A stretch of 64,000 nucleotides of DNA. Source: Desulfobacteraceae bacterium (lineage in GTDB: Bacteria; Desulfobacterota; Desulfobacteria; Desulfobacterales; UBA5852). The DNA is taken from NCBI GenBank assembly GCA_014237395.1, contig JABZFP010000032.1, positions 1 to 64,000 on the forward strand, given 5' to 3'. Positions within the stretch are counted from its first letter, which is position 1. Each line of letters opens with the position of its first letter. Shown here piece after piece: positions 52,891 through 60,686 of the stretch. Both the position numbers and the translations under genes were made by a program. Under the pieces are notes generated by a model. The model was not told the DNA's origin. It made no database searches and saw nothing but the letters and a program-made list of their open reading frames with translations.

Positions 52891-54303
52891 ATGCGAACTT
52901 ATACGACGTTATTGGCAATCGTCTGTTTGACCCTGTCCCTTGTCCCCTCCGACGGCCTGACACAGGCGGAGCCGCCGCCGGTCAACCCCACGGATACGGC
53001 CATCCTCCAACAACTGGAGGTGCTCGATCTGGAAACCGCCCAACGCATCGCCTTGGCCAACAGCCCCACGCTCATGGCCGCTGCCGAACGGGCCAACCAG
53101 GCCGGTGAGAGGGTCAAACAGGCCCAGGCGGCCTATTGGCCGACCCTGGATGCGGATGGATCGGTTTCGCGCGTGGACCTCTCCAACAACGCGGAGGACG
53201 CCCAACTCAGGCAATTGCAATTTTTCAACCCCAACGCATCGGTGGACAATCCCGAAGACTATTACCAGGCCGGTCTGGTGGCCAGTTGGACGGTGTTTGA
53301 CGGATTTCGCAGGGAATTCAACAATGCCTTGGCCAAGTATGGTGAAGAGGCCAGCCAGGCCGCGTTGGTCGAATCCCACAGACTTCTGCTTTCCTCGGTG
53401 GCGGACAGTTATTATATCGCGCAACTGGCGCGTAAAAACATCGCCATTGCGGATGCCGATGAAGCGTTCAACCAACGCCAGCTGGAAGAGGCCCAAATTC
53501 GCTATCGCGTGGGAACGGGTACGCTGAGCGATATGCTGAACTTCGAGGTTCAAGTCAACGCGGCCCGCTCGGCACGCAACGATTTTCGCCGACGATATGA
53601 GACCGCCCTGGTGGGACTGGCCGCCTTAATGGGGCTTACTGATGCCTATTTGCCGCCCGGACTCGATCTGGCCAGTCTGGAGAAAGAAACTGAAAAAGAC
53701 ATGGCGCCTCCTGACCCGGAGGCCCATATCGATTATGCGCTGCTGCACCGGTCGGATATCCAGCAGAGTGAATCGATCCTAAAACAGACCGAGGCCAATG
53801 TCGGGATTGCCCGGTCGCTTTTTTATCCAACCATGCAGGTGGCGGGGTCGATCGATGGTGAGCGGGCCAATTCCGGTCGCTTCGAAGGCGATGATTTCGG
53901 CAACACCATTGGACTTTACCTAAGCTATCGACTCTATTCCGGCGGTGAGCGACGGGCACGCCTGGCAGAAGCGAAATATCAGGAGCGGGAGGCGGAAGAA
54001 AATCTTCGTTCCACTTCCATCGGGGTATCGGCAGACGTTCGTGAGGCCGTGGCGAATGTCAGAAGTGCCCAGTATGAGCTTGAGTTGCAGCGTAAAAATG
54101 CCGCGCTGGTGATGGAAAACCGGGATCTGGTCGAAAAGGAATACCAGGCCGGCCAGGCCTCACTCGTGCGGCTGAACGAGGCCCAACGCAATTTGACCCA
54201 GGCCCAAGGTCGTTTGGCCTTGGCCCGGGTTGGCCTGCGTCAGGCCTTAAAAAACCTTGATGCCAGCACGGGACGCATTCTGTTGGCCTTTGGCACCCCC
54301 TGA
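52891..54303 (+). CDS. TolC-family outer membrane efflux protein
   Basis: A 470-residue protein with a signal peptide (LLAIVCLTLSLVPSDG) and two repeated outer-membrane factor halves, rich in long heptad helices and the typical DLETAQRIALANSPTL, WTVFDGF, IGLYLSYRLYSGGERRA and LVRLNEAQRNLTQAQGRL patterns. It would form a trimeric tunnel with an inner-membrane pump, but no membrane-fusion or pump gene lies next to it. Its last 57 bases overlap the convergent aminotransferase gene. Confidence 0.85.
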   Translation: MRTYTTLLAIVCLTLSLVPSDGLTQAEPPPVNPTDTAILQQLEVLDLETAQRIALANSPTLMAAAERANQAGERVKQAQAAYWPTLDADGSVSRVDLSNNAEDAQLRQLQFFNPNASVDNPEDYYQAGLVASWTVFDGFRREFNNALAKYGEEASQAALVESHRLLLSSVADSYYIAQLARKNIAIADADEAFNQRQLEEAQIRYRVGTGTLSDMLNFEVQVNAARSARNDFRRRYETALVGLAALMGLTDAYLPPGLDLASLEKETEKDMAPPDPEAHIDYALLHRSDIQQSESILKQTEANVGIARSLFYPTMQVAGSIDGERANSGRFEGDDFGNTIGLYLSYRLYSGGERRARLAEAKYQEREAEENLRSTSIGVSADVREAVANVRSAQYELELQRKNAALVMENRDLVEKEYQAGQASLVRLNEAQRNLTQAQGRLALARVGLRQALKNLDASTGRILLAFGTP

Positions 54304-55506
54304 TTGACCCGATGGCCGGCAGTCCATGCATTCACGGATGACGTCGCCTAGTTTGTGAATGGCATCATCGATTTCAGCCGGGTCGGGCATGGTGAAATTG
54401 AGGCGCATGGTGTTCAGGCCTTCGCCAGACTTGGGAAAGAAGAAGTGGCCCGGTACAAAGGCGACCTGTCGGCGTACCGCGGCTTGGTAAATTTTAGCCA
54501 TATCGGTTCCCTCCGGCCCCTCGACCCATACGAACATGCCTCCCTCCGGGTGCGACCATCGAAAATCAACCGGAAAATAGCGATCCAGTGCTGCCAGCAT
54601 GGCCCGCTGCCTGGGTCGGTAGAGGTCAAGAATGCGGGGCAGGTGGCGCTGCAGATGGCCGCCTTCCAGGTACGCGGCGGCCAGGGCCTGGTTGAAGGTG
54701 CTGGTATGCAGGTCGACACCCTGTTTGACGAGCACCAGCCAGTTGCGGATGGGTTCCGGTGCCACGCAGTAGCCGATTCGCAGCCCGGGCGCAAAGACCT
54801 TGGACAGGGTGCCGACGTAGACCACGTGCTCGGGGGCCAGTGATTTTATCGGCGGCAGGGCGTGGCCTTCATAACGCAGGTCGCAATAGGGGTCGTCTTC
54901 GATCAAGAGCGTGTCGTAACGCTCGATCAAAGCGGCGATCGCCCGGCGGCGATCGAGGGACAGGGTTCGTCCCGAAGGATTCTGAAACGTGGGGACAAGG
55001 TAGATAAACTTCATGCGCCCTTTGGCTATCAGCGGCGCCAAAGCCTCCGGAATGATACCCTCATGATCGCATGGGATCGGCGTGTAGCGCGGTTCGTAAG
55101 GGCTGAAGGCCTGCAGTGCCCCCAGATAGGTGGGCGATTCCACGCCAACCGTATCGCCTGGTGAAATCAGGATTTTACCGACCGCATCCAGGACGCCCTG
55201 GGAGCCGCTGGTGATCAGGATCGTTTCCCCGGGCACATGAATATCACGCCCGGCGAGGTGCGCTGCCACCGCTTGCCGCAGGGGCATGAAGCCCTCGGTC
55301 AGGTCATATTGAAAGGCCCGATCCGCGTATTTATCGATGACCTGGCGACTCAGATCCCCGATCAGATCCAAGGGGAAACTGGCCGGCGCCGGTATGCCCC
55401 CGGCCAGGGAGATCATTCCCGGCTGGGAGGCGACTTTCAGAATTTCCCGGATGGCGCTACGTGACATCTGGCGGGTGCGGTGGGCCAACAGTTTTTCGAA
55501 TGGCAT
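54247..55506 (-). CDS. PLP-dependent aminotransferase, class I (2-aminoadipate/aromatic type)
   Basis: A 419-residue fold type I aminotransferase of the LysN/MocR-catalytic group: SLAGGIPAPASFP, then ITSGSQGVLDAVGK, PTFQNPSGRTLS, EDDPYCDLRYEG and GTLSKVFAPGLRIGY with the PLP-binding Lys. Substrate may be 2-aminoadipate, aromatic or branched amino acids. The last 55 residues, including the overlap with tolC, are low-complexity. Two operator-like sequences flank its start and the TetR gene ahead of it, so both are probably regulated by that TetR. Confidence 0.8.
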   Translation of the reverse strand: MPFEKLLAHRTRQMSRSAIREILKVASQPGMISLAGGIPAPASFPLDLIGDLSRQVIDKYADRAFQYDLTEGFMPLRQAVAAHLAGRDIHVPGETILITSGSQGVLDAVGKILISPGDTVGVESPTYLGALQAFSPYEPRYTPIPCDHEGIIPEALAPLIAKGRMKFIYLVPTFQNPSGRTLSLDRRRAIAALIERYDTLLIEDDPYCDLRYEGHALPPIKSLAPEHVVYVGTLSKVFAPGLRIGYCVAPEPIRNWLVLVKQGVDLHTSTFNQALAAAYLEGGHLQRHLPRILDLYRPRQRAMLAALDRYFPVDFRWSHPEGGMFVWVEGPEGTDMAKIYQAAVRRQVAFVPGHFFFPKSGEGLNTMRLNFTMPDPAEIDDAIHKLGDVIRECMDCRPSGQSGGAKGQQNASRAGIKVF

Positions 55507-55524
55507 GGCGTTTCCTTTTAAATA

Positions 55525-55549
55525 AAGACCGGTTGGTATTTAATACCAA
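55525..55549 (-). promoter_or_regulatory. TetR operator candidate upstream of the aminotransferase
   Basis: The sequence AAGACCGGTTGGTATT (55525-55540) matches 15 of 16 bases of the inverse-oriented copy upstream of tetR (56223-56238). It also runs into a perfect dyad TTGGTATT-T-AATACCAA (55533-55549). It sits 19-43 bp upstream of the aminotransferase start. Confidence 0.65.
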
Positions 55550-55578
55550 AAAAATAATAACGCTGATTTATCGCCGGA

Positions 55579-56178
55579 TTAAACCCGCTTCAACTGCTGG
55601 ATATAGAATTGAAGTTGTGCCGCTGTCTGTTGCAGCACGCTTTTATCGCGGCTGGCCACATAGAGGGTGGCCGCCCCGTTGAGGGTAATGACCAGAAAAT
55701 TGGCCACATCTTTGAAGTTCAGGTTCGGGCGCAGCATCTGCAGTTGATCGGCTTCCACCAGCCAGGCCTGAAAAAGTTTGGAAAACCCCACGAAACCTCT
55801 CAGAATATGGCGGCTCATGGTGGCGGACTGGCCGGGCAATTCCACCAGCATGTTGACGAAAAAACAGCCGCCGTCAAAGGTATCCGTGGCCAGATACTTT
55901 TGCAGGACGTTTTCGCAGGTGCGCTCGATGCGTTCCACGGGGTTCTGGATCGTCCGCATGTCTTGGAAAACAATCTTACGCCAGATGCCGACAGCTTCTT
56001 CGTAGACCGCATACCAGATGTCTTCCTTGCTCTGAAAGTGGCAGTACAACCCGCCCTTGGTCAATTCGGTGGCCTGGAGAATATCGCTGATCGCGGTGTG
56101 AAAATAACCCTTGACGGAAAACAGTTGCAGGGCGGCAAGGATGATTTTTCGACGGGTTCGGGCACCTTTATCCGGCAT
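55579..56178 (-). CDS. TetR family transcriptional regulator
   Basis: A 199-residue regulator with a typical TetR helix-turn-helix (KGYFHTAISDILQATELTKGG and LYCHFQSKEDIWY, about residues 23-55). The remainder is the ligand domain; a Cys in DGGCFFVNMLVEL is a feature of the AcrR/NemR-like branch. It is upstream of the aminotransferase gene in the same direction and shares an operator-like sequence, so both repression and autorepression are likely. The inducer is unknown. Confidence 0.85.
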   Translation of the reverse strand: MPDKGARTRRKIILAALQLFSVKGYFHTAISDILQATELTKGGLYCHFQSKEDIWYAVYEEAVGIWRKIVFQDMRTIQNPVERIERTCENVLQKYLATDTFDGGCFFVNMLVELPGQSATMSRHILRGFVGFSKLFQAWLVEADQLQMLRPNLNFKDVANFLVITLNGAATLYVASRDKSVLQQTAAQLQFYIQQLKRV

Positions 56179-56222
56179 GGCAGCATCCGTTCAATGGTGG
56201 ATCATAGTATAACAGTATAAAT

Positions 56223-56238
56223 AATACCGACCGGTCTT
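56223..56238 (-). promoter_or_regulatory. TetR autoregulatory operator candidate
   Basis: AATACCGACCGGTCTT, holding the perfect palindrome GACCGGTC, lies 45-60 bp upstream of the tetR start. Its reverse complement matches the site ahead of the aminotransferase in 15 of 16 bases. Confidence 0.65.
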
Positions 56239-56466
56239 AATTATAAGCCGGACGACATTCTGTCAAGCCCTTAATTGGTGCCATGGCGTCATTTTTGAGA
56301 AGCCATGGATCGAACCCACCTCGGCACTGGTGGCATCACCTTTGCCGATGCCGTAACCGAACGCCACCCTTTTCTTCCTTCTCCTGTATTTTTTCGCCAC
56401 GGTTTTTACAGCGTAAAAAATAGTGAGGCTGTTTCCCCTTCAAGGGCCGGCGACCGGTCGGCGGAT

Positions 56467-56928
56467 CTACGAAACCTCCGCCAATTGGAGTTTTTCTTTC
56501 AGGGAATCCAAAGTAAAGGGTTTGTATAGCAGCCCGTCCACCATGCTGGAGTGTTTTAGCATATCGATGAGGTCCGGATCGCGGTGGCCGGTCATGATGA
56601 TGATCTTCGTGCCGACATGTTTTTCCCTGATCTCGTCCGCCAGTTGATATCCGTCCATGTGGGGCATGGCATAGTCGGAAATGACCATGTCGTATTGGGT
56701 GTCGGCCAGGTGCAACAGGGCATCTGCTGCATCCGCGGTGGTGGTGGCGTGATAGCCCAGCCGTGAGACCATCTTGGCCACAAGGTTCAGGATGCCCTGA
56801 TCATCGTCCACGATAAGGAGGCAGGGTGCGCCGGAACCTCGACCCAGTCGTGAAGGGTACCTTTCGGGAAATGCCGGCAACGGATCGCCGGACAAGGATT
56901 CCGATTCGTGTTGCCTTTTGGTAACCAT
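56467..56928 (-). CDS. Response regulator, single receiver domain
   Basis: A 153-residue CheY-like protein with a 35-residue N-terminal extension, then LLIVDDDQG, phosphoacceptor Asp in VISDYAMPHMDG (about residue 83), Thr in IIIMTGHRD and Lys in LLYKPFT, all canonical. No output domain is present. AGGAG supports the start. It is the last gene of a minus-strand unit that contains the kinase-like fragment 10 bp upstream. Confidence 0.85.
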   Translation of the reverse strand: MVTKRQHESESLSGDPLPAFPERYPSRLGRGSGAPCLLIVDDDQGILNLVAKMVSRLGYHATTTADAADALLHLADTQYDMVISDYAMPHMDGYQLADEIREKHVGTKIIIMTGHRDPDLIDMLKHSSMVDGLLYKPFTLDSLKEKLQLAEVS

Positions 56929-56937
56929 GGCAATCTC

Positions 56938-57312
56938 CTAATTTTTCATGGCATGGTGCCGGGGGAGCGGGCAGGGCAGGTCAATGGTCAGTCGAATGTC
57001 TTGTCCCGCTTCTCTGACGATGTCGGTCGTTGCGCCGATCACACGACAGCGGAGGGCCATGGCATTTTGCAGTCCGCGGTTTATACACTTGGTTGAATTC
57101 GGTTTTTTTGCAGAGACAGCCTCGCTTTGGCTTGAAGGGAGTTTCTTGGGGTGGTGTGGTCGGCCACTGAAAATATCCTCAATGGACCTGTCGGATTGAC
57201 GCGACAGATGTTTGGCGGTCAATAAGTCGTCTGTTTTATGTCGCCTGGGTGAGGTTTCTGGCTCCTCCTGGGGTGTGGTGGGGTGCGCAAAGCTGAAACG
57301 GATGGCACGCAC
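56938..57312 (-). pseudogene. Histidine-kinase-like C-terminal fragment
   Basis: A 124-residue ORF from a GTG. Its C-terminal 40 residues (GLQNAMALRCRVIGATT and IRLTIDLP) recall the G2 box and final strand of NarX/DesK-type histidine kinase ATPase domains, while the rest, rich in His, Lys and Ser, does not match. No complete ATPase or dimerisation domain can be built from it, so I read it as a remnant or a divergent partner of the receiver gene 10 bp downstream. Alternative: a spurious ORF. Confidence 0.35.
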
Positions 57313-57361
57313 GCGGACGCGAAAAACACGATCGAAAGCAGGCCGGAGATGTCAACGCATC

Positions 57362-58480
57362 TCATATCGACCGTTGCCGTTCTAACGGGATTGATGATGC
57401 GTTGTGGGACGGGATTCGCGAGGATGCCGTTTGATTGAAAATCGCATGCCCCTCATGCCGCAGCGGTCGGCGCAGCATTTTTTCATAACGTTGCATATAC
57501 CGATCGGATGCCGCGTGTTGGGTGGCGGCGAGCGCGCTTTCCGACATGACACGGTGCATCCGTTGATATTGCTCGGTCACCGGCAACGGGTAAAAGGCAT
57601 GCGCACGGGGCACATCCTTGGGCCACCCTTCCGGATGCGCGTCGTCAAACAGAAAACCATCGCCGTTGTAAGCGGCCCGGAGCAGTGCTGCGGGGGGGGA
57701 GCCCATGTCGATGGCATTCCCCGCTTCCCATTTTTGACTCAGAACCCGCCGTAAACCGTCGTCGAAAAAGGTGGAACGGCCCGCGACGATGTCGCGCAAC
57801 GAGACCGGGCTGTCCATGCCGACACAGTCGCTGGCCCAAATGCCGCTGGCCATAAAATCGACGGGGATGCTTTCCCGCGTGGTTTCATAATCCGACGGAT
57901 ACCGCTCGTAATAGAGGTGGTGCCAGAAACCGGCGGCATCGATGCCACGGTCTTCGATGGCGCTCAGACAAGCTTTACCCGTATCTAATTTTGGAATCGA
58001 AAACAGACAGGGGATACCGCGCTCGCGTGCCATGGCCGGGAGGAGGCCGGTCATCCAGCCCAGGCAGTGGATCAGGTCCGGTTGAACAAGGGGAACGATA
58101 TGATTGATGACTTCCCGTTGAAACGCCAGGGCAATGGTGATCGCATGCGTGGCATCGCGGTACACGTTGGGCTGCCAGTAAAAAAGATGCCGATCCTCAG
58201 CCAGATGCACGCGATTTTCGCATACGGACAGATGCTGCCGGGATTCCTCGGCGCGGGTGCAGCGACAGCGGGTATGGAATAAGCGGCGAAAGTCGGGAAC
58301 GGCGACATGAACGTCAACACCGTTCATAAACAGTGCGCTGACCAGCGTTGCCGCTTTTTCGGCCGGTAGTCCGGTCCCGATCCTGATCTCGCTGGCATTG
58401 GCGGCAATTCCCTCCGGGAGATAGGCGATTTCCGGGGTGACGATCAGTACGCGGGGGGACCCCGCTGGCGGTAACGGCAT
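57362..58480 (-). CDS. Starch/glycogen synthase (GT5) N-terminal-domain protein
   Basis: A 372-residue protein that matches the N-terminal Rossmann domain of GT5 glycogen synthases: VLIVTPEIAYLPEGI at the start, then GLPAEKAATLVSALFMNGVDVHVAVP, QPDLIHCLGWMTGLLPAMARERGIP, and later a substrate-loop-like SPVSLRDIVAG. The usual GT-B C-terminal nucleotide-sugar domain (roughly 200 more residues) is absent, so catalysis is doubtful. It heads a unit with PilZ, STAS and CBM48 genes downstream-upstream on the same strand, suggesting a sensing or regulatory role in glycogen metabolism. Confidence 0.7.
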   Translation of the reverse strand: MPLPPAGSPRVLIVTPEIAYLPEGIAANASEIRIGTGLPAEKAATLVSALFMNGVDVHVAVPDFRRLFHTRCRCTRAEESRQHLSVCENRVHLAEDRHLFYWQPNVYRDATHAITIALAFQREVINHIVPLVQPDLIHCLGWMTGLLPAMARERGIPCLFSIPKLDTGKACLSAIEDRGIDAAGFWHHLYYERYPSDYETTRESIPVDFMASGIWASDCVGMDSPVSLRDIVAGRSTFFDDGLRRVLSQKWEAGNAIDMGSPPAALLRAAYNGDGFLFDDAHPEGWPKDVPRAHAFYPLPVTEQYQRMHRVMSESALAATQHAASDRYMQRYEKMLRRPLRHEGHAIFNQTASSRIPSHNASSIPLERQRSI

Positions 58481-58509
58481 GGTACCCATCCTATGGATTG
58501 AAGCCGGTT

Positions 58510-58815
58510 TTAGAAGTAATGCACACCGTTGACAAATCGGGCGCCGGGGAGGTCTTCGTCATCGCGGCACCATTTGACCTTGGCCAGGGTCGTGGTGCGC
58601 AGACCACCTTCCTCCTGTCGCACGGCGTCACTCTGGGGGCAGTGGGTGAGCCGGATCAGGACGGTGGTACCGGGTCTGAAGAACCGGTCTGTCCGGAAAC
58701 ACATTCCGCTTGAACTGAAGTTCACCATCTGGGCGTCATGATGGTCGGCGGCATTGAATTGGCTGCAGATGACCGATCCCGGATCATAAAAACGCGTTGT
58801 CGACCGTTTTTCCAT
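58510..58815 (-). CDS. PilZ domain protein
   Basis: A 101-residue c-di-GMP-binding-type PilZ protein. The motif RxxxR is RSTTR at residues 4-8, and the second motif is NFSSSG near residue 33, both expected for nucleotide binding. A strong AAGGAGGAGG site supports the start at 58815. It links this cluster with c-di-GMP signalling, which also appears as a riboswitch at 46.5 kb. Confidence 0.8.
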   Translation of the reverse strand: MEKRSTTRFYDPGSVICSQFNAADHHDAQMVNFSSSGMCFRTDRFFRPGTTVLIRLTHCPQSDAVRQEEGGLRTTTLAKVKWCRDDEDLPGARFVNGVHYF

Positions 58816-58868
58816 GGGACCTCCTCCTTGGTGAAACGCCTGCGGGTATCCCGCTGCGCCATGCAGCG

Positions 58869-59159
58869 TCACTGGGTTGGGCATCCCTCGGGGGCGATGG
58901 CCTGCGCGTAAGCGCCGGTGAATACAACGCGTGACGTGATGTGGGGATGCGCGCTGAATTGCTTCTGAAACATTTCACGACCAAACGGCGGCAGGCTGGC
59001 GAGTCGGTCGGTGTGAACAATGACGCGCTTTTCCCGGTTAAGGGCCTTTTGCAGGCAATGCTTCAATTCGTAGGCGGATGATCCGTCGAAATCGCCGATC
59101 AGGTTGATGTGCAGACCGCCCTCCCGGCGGTGGTGTTGAATCGTGAAATTGGATGCCAT
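58869..59159 (-). CDS. STAS-domain-like protein
   Basis: A 96-residue single-domain protein that resembles anti-sigma factor antagonists (STAS): INLIGDFDGSSAYELKHCL near residue 18, then RVIVHTDRLASLPPFGREMF. The phosphorylatable Ser normally lies in the D-S-G segment after VIVH, here DRLASLPPFG, so the Ser is plausible but not certain. It may take part in partner switching with the PAS/PP2C phosphatase at 11.6 kb; no direct link is shown. Co-directional with PilZ and CBM48 genes. Confidence 0.65.
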   Translation of the reverse strand: MASNFTIQHHRREGGLHINLIGDFDGSSAYELKHCLQKALNREKRVIVHTDRLASLPPFGREMFQKQFSAHPHITSRVVFTGAYAQAIAPEGCPTQ

Positions 59160-59168
59160 ATCGGTACC

Positions 59169-59471
59169 TCACAGACGCGAATCCTGCACGTGCAGGATAT
59201 TGTTATTGGTGCCGAAACAGTTGGTGCACTGGCTGGGGTTGTTGGGGTCGGTGCGCCACTGACCGTCCACGAGAAATTTGTATTCGTACTTTCCGGGCGG
59301 CAGCATCATAATTTTTTGCCACGGACCGTTGCCGTCTTTTTTCATGGGGTGGGAGGCACGGTCCCACGTGTTGAAATCACCCACAACGGCGACTTCGTGT
59401 GCCTGAGGGTCCTCAATGGAAAACAGGATGCGACGACGTTTGGCGGTTTTCCGTTGATCGACGTGGCGCAT
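59169..59471 (-). CDS. Glycogen-binding (CBM48/AMPK-beta-like) domain protein
   Basis: A 100-residue protein consisting of one CBM48-type domain: HEVAVVGDFNTWDRASHPM, then PWQKIMMLPPGKYEYKFLVDGQWRTDP and a C-terminal NNNILHV. The conserved Trp and Lys residues that hold glycogen are present. An AAGGAG site supports the start at 59471. It is the first gene of the minus-strand cluster, 9 bp ahead of the STAS gene, and probably tethers the cluster products to glycogen. Confidence 0.8.
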   Translation of the reverse strand: MRHVDQRKTAKRRRILFSIEDPQAHEVAVVGDFNTWDRASHPMKKDGNGPWQKIMMLPPGKYEYKFLVDGQWRTDPNNPSQCTNCFGTNNNILHVQDSRL

Positions 59472-60223
59472 AGCGGGGCTCCTTTTTTCTTGGCCATTTT
59501 TGGGGGCGGGCTGGTCGAAGAGACGGAAGCGCAGAAAGCATACACTTGCAGGGAAGCTAAAAACATCGACCAGCAAAATCTTCGCTTGCGTACTATAATG
59601 CTTGATCGGTGACCGGACAATCACTCGAACTGATCATTTTTTTTATTCAGGATAGCTACTTCTGGCTATTTTAAACAGGTCCGGGCACGATGTGCTGTTT
59701 GTCTTCAGTTCGCTGATAGGACTCATAAGGATAAGAACGGTTAAGGCAGCTTGCCGTAATCACACCAGATGTCATTACGGCGCGAAAGCAGTCTTTAAAA
59801 CGAAAAACGTCCTTCGACTTCAACGTCTTCGGGTTGAAAAATTATTTCACAAATTTTCAGGTATTCAGCCTCGGCGTATAGGCCTCGATCAACACCATCC
59901 ACGAGACGCGAAAGGCAAGCTCCTGCCATTGCGCAATCCTATATTGAAGCAATTGGTGTGCCAACGTCGGGTGCTTTAGATTAAGGTGTGTTTTTAAGAT
60001 ATTAACCCACCGTTCAATGGATACACCGGGGTTTGCGGTGTCCGTTTTTTTTCCAGACTGTTAAAATTGACGTCAAAAAAATACTGACGTACCAGGTCAC
60101 TTCCCGACCTGCACCCTGTGGTGTACCAGCGCTGCGGCGGTTTATCTGAAAGAAAAAGTGGTTTGATAGGCATGGCACACAATATGCTGGCATTATAATT
60201 AGATTTAACGAAAGGAGGCCGCC
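59472..60223. other. Intergenic region between divergent CBM48 and usp genes
   Basis: A 752-bp gap. ORFs within it (for example 59692-59979 on the plus strand) lack ribosome sites and family patterns. A plus-strand terminator at 60019-60052 marks the end of some transcript from this region, but no source gene or recognised RNA is seen. Confidence 0.4.
60019..60052 (+). terminator. Orphan intrinsic terminator
   Basis: GGA-TA-CACCG (60019-60028) pairs with CGGTGTCC (60036-60043), with a TA bulge, and eight T follow at 60045-60052. It faces the plus strand, about 170 bp ahead of the usp gene. Confidence 0.65.
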
Positions 60224-60676
60224 ATGTATCGGACCATACTTGTTCCAGTGGACGGATCGAAGCGGGCGGAAACAATATTCCGCCATGTGGAGAACTTGGC
60301 CGGGGATAATGATGCCACGGTTGTGCTTCTCAAAGTCGAGGAAGAGCCCATCAATCTTGAGCACGATGAAATTATCGACATCGAGAAATACAGACAGGAA
60401 TATCGGAACTTGGCCAGACGTTCGACAACGTATCTGGAGGCCCTCAAAGACCAGTTGGGTGCGACAGGTATTCGCGCTGTGCCACGATTGGCGTACGGAT
60501 CGGTTGTTAAGACTATTTTAACCGTAGCGGCCGAGACAGGTGCCGACCTGATTGCCTTGGCCACGCACGGGTTGGGCGGTCTGCCCCGGGTATCCTATGG
60601 GAGTGTGGCAGCAGGCGTGCTGCAGGCGGCCGACATTCCGATTTTACTGATCAGATCCTGCAACGACAAAAAATAG
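60224..60676 (+). CDS. Universal stress protein
   Basis: A 150-residue single USP domain beginning MYRTILVPVDGSKRAE. The ATP-binding pattern G-x2-G-x9-G-S is present as THGLGGLPRVSYGSVA near residue 122. An AAAGGAGG site supports the start. It is 10 bp before ppdK and likely in one operon; it may adjust metabolism to energy state. Confidence 0.9.
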   Translation: MYRTILVPVDGSKRAETIFRHVENLAGDNDATVVLLKVEEEPINLEHDEIIDIEKYRQEYRNLARRSTTYLEALKDQLGATGIRAVPRLAYGSVVKTILTVAAETGADLIALATHGLGGLPRVSYGSVAAGVLQAADIPILLIRSCNDKK

Positions 60677-60686
60677 GAGCCTTACC

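Noticed and set aside
56452..56459. Third GACCGGTC as a TetR operator
   Set aside because: It lies beyond the 3' end of the receiver gene in GC-rich sequence and lacks the ATACC flank of the other two sites.
59692..59979. 95-residue plus-strand ORF
   Set aside because: No ribosome site, composition unlike a protein, in a region that may encode an RNA.
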